Shown piece by piece: positions 57,800 to 64,000 of a stretch of DNA of 64,000 nt. Origin of the DNA: Mesodorylaimus sp. YZB2_4 (taxonomy: Eukaryota; Nematoda; Enoplea; Dorylaimida; Dorylaimidae); the NCBI GenBank assembly GCA_030248295.1, contig JASANH010001188.1, forward strand, positions 281,757-345,756, given 5' to 3'. The notes beneath the pieces were generated by a model. It had not been told where the DNA came from, made no database searches, and saw nothing but the letters and a program-made list of their open reading frames with translations. The stretch's first letter is position 1. Each line of letters opens with the position of its first letter. Both the position numbers and the translations under genes were made by a program.

Positions 57800-60700
57800 C
57801 GGCGCACAATTTTTTAAATTCCCGCAAATTCTGGTTAAGTTTCGTACTGCAAAACTACGCTGTGTCAGGGAACGCAGTGTGCGCATGGATTTGGCCATGG
57901 CTATACTATAGTCACCAGGGAAGCCAAATCCATGGCTATACTATATGTGATTTATCACATATAGTATAGCCATGGATTTGGCTTCCGGTGATTTCGTCAG
58001 TGATCGACAATTAACCCAGCTCTATTTCCCCTTTCTTCTTTCTCGCAAAATGACGGAAAGACTTTGAAATTGTGGTGTCCTTTTGATTTCACCCTCTCAA
58101 ACTCCTATTTTTCCCAGTCCGCTCTCATTTCTGACTGATAGACAAGACAGTCACAAACAGAAATGTCTGGCCACACGCGCCTAACTCTCAGAAAAAAACA
58201 TAACGGGAATCTCTTATTTCACCTCCAAAAACTATCACCTTTTGTCTCTATTGTGTAAAAAATCTCCGCTCTCACTGCCTCCTGGCACTAGTTGGTAAAT
58301 GATTCCATTTAACTCCTTGCTCTTCTGTTTTTCCTTTCCTTATCTCCTCAATTATGTATGTACAAGATGGCACCAGGAGAAAAAAAAGGCACGGCGGCCA
58401 GTCGGTCCCCGTCCTGTCCGCATCGTCGTCTGCTCGCCTCCTCAGTCTCGTCTCAGCGAAATTTGTTTTTTTGACCTAACATGTAGACGTCTAGTCTGCT
58501 TTTAAAAAATGACTAGACACACAGTACTTGGCACTTGATTAGTTATTCGCACCAAGTCATAAACTTTCTTATCTCATCACATTTTATGATGGATAATAAA
58601 AACTTTTTCCCGATTTCTTATGCATGGAATCATTTTTTTTAAATCGAACTCTCTACCACGCTCAGACTCATCAAATTTAAGTGGCATCCTTATAAAACTA
58701 AGTCTTTTTAAAGTCAGAGGCATGAGACATTTTCGAAAGTTTTCGCAAAGTAGGATAATAAATTTTAAAGTTTTCAAAACTAGTTTCCAAATAGTTTCTA
58801 CAAGGACGCTGTGTCTTTTGTTGGCTTAGTTTTTTTAGCAGCTTCAAGGACGAATGTAAGAAATATTGATTTTTGAGCCAAGATTTTTGAAAAATTGATG
58901 ACTTTGTTGTTCTCCATAAAATTGACTTGGATAAAAAATTAGTTTTTTTTTATTCCCATAAACTTGTTTTTGAGCTTTAAAAATTCTGACTCAAAGTGTA
59001 CTTTATTGTCTCTTAACAAATAAGCCAAGGTTATCACTGTGTTTCAACATTTAACCTCCAACAAAAACTTTTATTGAGCTAAACGTTGTTTCAAGAAAAG
59101 GTGCCATTTTTTGAATGTCTTGGGTAAAAGCTGGAAAATTGAAAAATCATTGTATGTTATCTTTTATGACGTAGAAGAGAAACAATTTAAAGGGAATGGA
59201 AAATAAATAAGAGAGGCCTTTTGTAATTATAGCAAATGTTAAAGCGGATTATTAAAACATGTCTGGACGAGTTTTTTCCTTAAATATGAGATTCTAGGTG
59301 GTGTTTTTAGGTCTGTGCAAATATGTGCCAGTGAGGACATGGACGTGAGCAAATAATGAGCTAAAATAAAATAGACGACTAAATGAAGCGTGTTAAAAAA
59401 TTTTTTCCATCTGTCAGCTGTCACATTGTGCTGATGGCGTTTTGCCTATAATCAAAAAAGTTGTCTGGATAGGAAAATGAAGAGTTTCTACAGTAAGCAG
59501 CATAATGAAGCAAAAGCCAAAAGAAATGAAGGGACTCGGGTTCGAACTCATGTCAAAGTGTCATGGTGTTTACAAACTTACGTGCAGCGGCAATGATCGG
59601 AGTCGAGTGGGTGATACATAATAGACTTAAAATTATGAAATTGATCCAAATATCGCGAGGCGGCATTTTCTTACCATTTGTTGAAAAAAACCGAATTTAT
59701 CGATCTCGAATGAACTGTGCGTGGCCTCCTGAAATGTGAGATCTATCTCGAAGACGAAAGAGTTAATATGAACTTGAATAACATTGCAAATGCGAGAGTT
59801 TGCAAAAGGAGCGGTGTAAATCAAATTTTTGTATAGATTTTTCAAAAAACTGAGAATGGCTGTCGATAAAGTTAACTATGACGCCCGGATCAGCAGATCG
59901 TTTAGTTTTTATAAGATTCAATGGTGAGCCTGATAAGACAGCATTGTAGTGTGCGGAGGAGTACACTGATCGGTGACTTGCCCAGTCCGCAGGGAAAGCA
60001 CAATCTCGGATATCACAGCTTGACTTACACGAGTCGTTGGTGATGATCTGCAGTGGTCAGATGGATATAGGCACATATCATCTGTGTTTATGTGCCTGTG
60101 ATATACTTGATCAGTGATAAGGGACTCGCTGATAAATGCACCCGCGACACCCCTGACGTTTCTGACGTCAATCTGATTGTGAAGGCTCGAGGCACAGCAC
60201 CAGTCCTAACAGGGCTTGATTGTGTTTACTCTAGTCAAGCCCTCAGAGTAGTGATAAGGCCCATGATCCAGTCCTAGCAAACGACTGAATCTAAAAAGGT
60301 GTTAGCTCCCGATAACAACAAAAAACACCCCTTGCAAGGCTAGGTGAGAAAACTGCTGATGAAGGACGATATTATTTGGGGGTGCTAGCATGTCAACAGG
60401 CCAGTGCCAGCTCGGTGTCAGGTATCACACGCCAGAGGGTCTGGACATAACTTTGTACACATGACTGGTCTGATATGGTTAGCCAGCAAAGGACAGCGTA
60501 TGCTGTGCCTAGCACAGAACTGGCAGTGATTCAGTTAGCTTGGGAAGAGCCAGCCAGCAGCGGCTTGTTAGTGAAGGGAGTAAGCCAAGTGAACGATCGA
60601 CAATTAGAGAGCCTATTTGCTGATATTTGACGTCATAGGCAACCTTTATTGATAACTAGATAAAAAACATCCTTCAGAAATATTGGAGGTGTGAAAAATG

Positions 60701-61889
60701 AAACGCTGAAACTCTTGCTCATGAAAGCAGCCCCCTGACGAGAAAGTGGGCGTCCTTCCTGGCTAGCTCACATGAGTTCGGTTGAATGCGGCAAGTTTTT
60801 TTTGATGGCCGGAAGGGGAAATAACAGATGCAAGAAAAACTTTTCCAGTTCACTTTTCAAAAGGCCTAACTTTTTAAGATAGCTAGAAATATGAGGAAAA
60901 GTGACTGAGCTTATGATCGGGCTTTGAGCCAAATATTTTCCAATTGCAGAGAACAAAAATTCACATTTTAAAAAGAAATTTCAAAGTTTCCTTGGAGAGA
61001 TGAAATTTCAATTGGATTCCAGACGGAGGGGCTCTTGAATTTTCAACGTGTATATCGATGAATAACCTGTTTCTGATCGATATCTTATCAATTTCAAAAA
61101 CACAAAAAATGAGGATTATTTGCTGGCGTGTTACAAAAGTGAAAATGACCTACCTCAACTTGTCATATCACTGATAACCCATACAAAATATGTAAAAATC
61201 AGAATTATTAAATGTTGTTCGAGTTTGCCAGACGGCTTGACTGAGGCAGGTTTGACAAACGACACAGTCATGAGGTCAGGACTCGAAATATCAAACAATG
61301 TCTCACAATAGCCAGCTCGAGTAGACACAATTTTTTGAGTCTTAAAAAACCGGAAAATAACTTGCTGGGCTAGTTTTCTATTCCAAGGCCACCCGAGGTC
61401 CGGGAAGCGTATATCAGTTAGATAAATTTCAGTCTGACCGTCCTCTTAGTCCCCGCCATGATGGACACGAGGGCCAATGAAAATCGGTTCAAAAAACTGA
61501 CGTGAGTGCGCACCATTCGAGGTCACGCACATTGAACGGTGATTTTTTAGATTTACTAATACGTACTAGGCAGGACCGGCTGGCCCTGCTCGCTGTCTAC
61601 GCATTGCATTGGGGAGGAGGCAGCCGGTTGCCAAGCACTGCGCAGAGGAAAAGGAGGCGGCAGAAAACTACTGCGCCCAGTGCCAGACCAGACCTCGACA
61701 CATCGAAAAGGAAGAAATATGCGCATTGAAAAACAGCTGCCCGCCAGTCGACATTATCGAGCGGCGGCAGTCGCGACACCCGCGCGTCCCACAGCCTCCC
61801 GCCGCCACAACAAAAACTGCCTGAGCCGAGGTGCACATGCCGAATGACGTCAGTGCAATTGGACCAAATAGGTGGACTCACTGTTTGTA
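57800..61889. other. gene-poor stretch, 4 kb
   Basis: It may contain the first exon(s) and promoter of the ZP gene, which I could not locate. Frames are all under 80 codons and carry no motif. AT-rich sequence dominates 58500-59500. A long palindrome lies at its left edge. Confidence 0.45.
57919..57986. repeat. perfect palindrome, 33-bp arms
   Basis: Arms at 57919-57951 and 57954-57986 (starting GGAAGCCAAATCCATGGC) are perfect inverted copies with a 2-nt spacer. A third, direct partial copy (ATGGATTTGGCCATGGCTAT) lies just upstream at about 57889-57912. The loop is too short for a normal microRNA hairpin. It looks like a snap-back duplication or the core of a small hairpin element. Confidence 0.9.
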
Positions 61890-62085
61890 CTGTACATGGA
61901 CATAGGCTGGAAGGAAGCACAGGTGTTTCGACTACGTTTTCGAAAGTCTAGCTCAAAAAGTCACAAAGTTGTGCTGTGCTTTCACGCTGTCTAGCTACAC
62001 ACGCGGACATACGAATAAAGCGTGCTCGAAACACCTGATCGAGATGACAGGGAAGGCCACACCAGCAATGCAAAGTTGATTACAG
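61890..62085 (+). pseudogene. LINE ORF2 scrap
   Basis: Three short matches occur in the same order as in ORF2 of the 38-kb element: GGACATAGGCTGGAAG (about 61898), TTTCGACTACGTTTTCGA (about 61926), and GACAGGGAAGGCCACACCAG followed by CAATGCAAAGTT (about 62046). Intervening parts are deleted or diverged. Confidence 0.65.
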
Positions 62086-62409
62086 CTCGCTTGGAGGGGT
62101 CTAATCACCATTTGACATTCGTCGTTTCGCTCTTCTTCGCTTCTCGCCCTCACCTCAGCCCACTTGGTGAAAGAGGAGTCCTCGCAATTTGTAATCTTTC
62201 TTTGAATTTTACAAAAAAAGATTATGCAAATCACTACGCACACATCTACTCCCTGAAACGTTTTCTACTGTTTTTTGTTGAAGCATTGAACAATTTAATT
62301 CAAGTAATAAGCCTGTCACTAGCTACTAAAATAATGTTACCAACAAAAACAAAAACAAAACCCTACAAAAAACCGTGGAGCAACCTGTGAAATCATAACT
62401 GGGGTGTGA
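62086..62409. other. no gene found
   Basis: A 122-codon frame (62022-62390) overlaps the LINE scrap and ends in a CAAAAACAAAAAC-type run. It has no recognised motif. Confidence 0.4.
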
Positions 62410-62600
62410 AGTAGTGTTGCATTGACGTCAATGTCAAAGTCAAAATCCCGTTAAAATCGTATGTTTTCAAAATTCCGTGAAAGTCAATATCAATGTCAAA
62501 AAAATTTTTGGCCTCAGTCAAAGTCAAAGGCAAAAATTTTTTGGGACCCCTGTCAAAGTCACAGTCAAAAATCTTGCGGGAAGTCAAAAAATTGACATTT
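62410..62600. repeat. degenerate GTCAAA-type repeat
   Basis: About fifteen loosely spaced GTCAA(A/T) units, for example GACGTCAATGTCAAAGTCAA and TCAGTCAAAGTCAAAGGC. On the minus strand it reads as alternating DIDIDF / LTLTLT, a sign of low complexity and not of coding. Confidence 0.7.
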
Positions 62601-63854
62601 TGCGCATGCGTTATTCAAATACATGAGCCAAGACCAAGAGTTTACGAGTAAGATTTTCCCTACCAATCTCTGTATATCATTTCGAATCGTTCGTTCTGAT
62701 GTCGTTTCAAAACATGCTGAGCCACTTCCCCACAGTTTTGTAACTAAAAGATTCCTTCCAGTTTGTGGTAACTTTATGTTAGAGTAAGGCGGGTTTTGTT
62801 TCAGTTTCACAGTATCTCTTCGAGAAGATAGATGTACTTTTTCCTGCGCCAGTAAAAGCATTCAGATAAGCACCAAAACCGACCATACATAAGTGACGTT
62901 TTATTGAATATTGAGCAAGCGTAAATGAGTCGTCAATATTGAACAAATTTTGTTCGGACTTTCAGTCATGTCATGTCATGTGTGTGAGGGAAAGGGTCAG
63001 CAGGACCAGTAAAGCGAGATGGTCCACCCCGTGTTATAGTAATATGAAAAATAATTACAATGTAGACAGCGCTTGACCTCTGGCTTTCCTTTTTGAAAAA
63101 AGCGACTTTCTACTCAAGCTTAGCCCATCAGTTCGAAAGTTTATGAAGCAATCCATTCAGTTATCTGACCCAATCAAGGGCAGGCAACAGGAAGCTCAGG
63201 GAAATTCAAGAATTTCCAGGAAAGGAGACGCTCTTTCTTTTCACTGAGACCCACGCCCGGGCTCACGTCAAAAATAAGATTCTGCATGCTCTGTCATGAT
63301 GAACATGCCAACACGCCTCTTTATTCGAGGACTGGTTGTATGGCAATACTGATCTGATGCATCTGCCGGTCAGTTCAGGGGAGCCTCACAGCGCTGCAGC
63401 CTCACAATATTTCATTTGTGCCATCTCTCCACTCTGGGTATCTGCACAGTAAAATGTCGTCATTAGGGGTAGATCAGAATCAGGGCAATCCCAAGCGGGA
63501 TCGGGATTTTTGCATTTTTCTGTTTTTTTTTCTTTTTTCGCATTAAAGCACATTTTTTAGGGATCCAGATTTTTTTAAGCCTTTCCTGACGGCCATCATT
63601 TTTTTAATACTAGTTTACTTTTTGCACGGCTGTTCATATTAAAGCCGGTTCACTAAGACGAAGGTTAGTCATACGATCTCATTATCACTACATCATCATC
63701 GCATCAAGTACTGAGTAGTTCTTTGAAAAAACCAGCCGAGTCCATCGTGATGAGCAAGGACCACTAACATAAGTATATGAGACAAACGCGAGTCGTAATA
63801 AAAAAATAAACAAAGACAAAAAAAAGAAAAAAATAAACAAAGACGGAAGAAAAC
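62601..63854. other. intergenic
   Basis: Nothing coding supported. The right end (63798-63854) is A-rich with two copies of AAATAAACAAAGAC just before the LINE junction. Confidence 0.45.
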
Positions 63855-64000
63855 CGAATATATCGAACAAGCCTAATGAGATCAGCAATGAAGAGTACCC
63901 CCCACTGACAACCTTGACCGCCAATGCACCAGTCATCACTCGACCGAACCGAGAAACAGCTGCCACAGCAGTGGCAAGTGTTCAAGAAATTCTTCCTTTT
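63855..64000 (+). mobile_element. second copy of the NADAR-bearing LINE, 5'-truncated, cut by window end
   Basis: Base-for-base identical to 38732-38877 over all 146 nt up to the window edge, beginning within the ORF1 spacer at CGAATATATCGAAC. The sequence before 63855 is unrelated, so this is an insertion truncated inside ORF1. It continues beyond the window and would include the start of the NADAR domain. Confidence 0.92.

Noticed and set aside
57919..57986. Pre-microRNA
   Set aside because: A perfect stem with a 2-nt centre lacks the loop and mismatches of a normal precursor. Small-RNA data would be needed to revive it.

Overview
The window is nuclear DNA from an animal. Its genes are split by many short GT-AG introns, often 50-66 nt, with T-rich acceptors such as TTTTTCAG. 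It encodes metazoan-specific families (fibrillar collagen, zona pellucida protein) and is full of non-LTR retrotransposon and SINE debris. The compact introns and a GPI8 lacking its C-terminal membrane anchor would suit a nematode-like or other small ecdysozoan, but the species cannot be fixed from sequence alone.

Layout. 1-13.4 kb: one large minus-strand fibrillar collagen gene (signal peptide, TSPN domain, long Gly-X-Y helix in dozens of small exons, COLFI C-propeptide). 14.2-17.9 kb: decayed LINE copies and a GC-rich TATA-bearing repeat. 18.3-18.9 kb: a four-helix membrane protein. 19.7-22 kb: a terminal-inverted-repeat element, a tRNA-like SINE and an orphan ORF. 26.1-29.8 kb: a seven-exon MFSD8/CLN7-type lysosomal transporter. 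31.5-32.0 kb: a broken Ty3-type integrase. 34.4-36.8 kb: a DHRS7B-type dehydrogenase. 37.6-37.85 kb: a tiny two-exon membrane protein. 37.85-43.1 kb: a near-intact Tx1/L1-like LINE. 44-46.6 kb: an inverted copy of the GC-rich repeat and another LINE copy. 47.6-48.2 kb: a single-pass membrane protein. 48.8-54.1 kb: two tandem GPI8/PIG-K paralogues with matching exon structure. 55.1-57.7 kb: a minus-strand ZP-domain membrane protein. 57.8-64 kb: gene-poor sequence ending in a second, identical piece of the LINE.

The most striking item is the LINE at 37.85-43.1 kb. Its ORF1 carries, after a conventional CCHC zinc knuckle, a full NADAR (YbiA-like) domain, the fold associated with NAD/ADP-ribose chemistry and removal of ADP-ribose from guanine. 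A 146-bp identical copy of part of this ORF1 at 63855-64000 indicates recent movement. ORF2 of the same element has no AUG ahead of its endonuclease domain.

The host genes do not form an operon or a shared pathway. The only functional clustering is the GPI8 tandem duplication. Exon boundaries were worked out by hand from splice consensus, reading phase and family similarity. They are reliable for the MFSD8, DHRS7B, GPI8 and ZP genes and for the collagen termini, and approximate inside the collagen helix.
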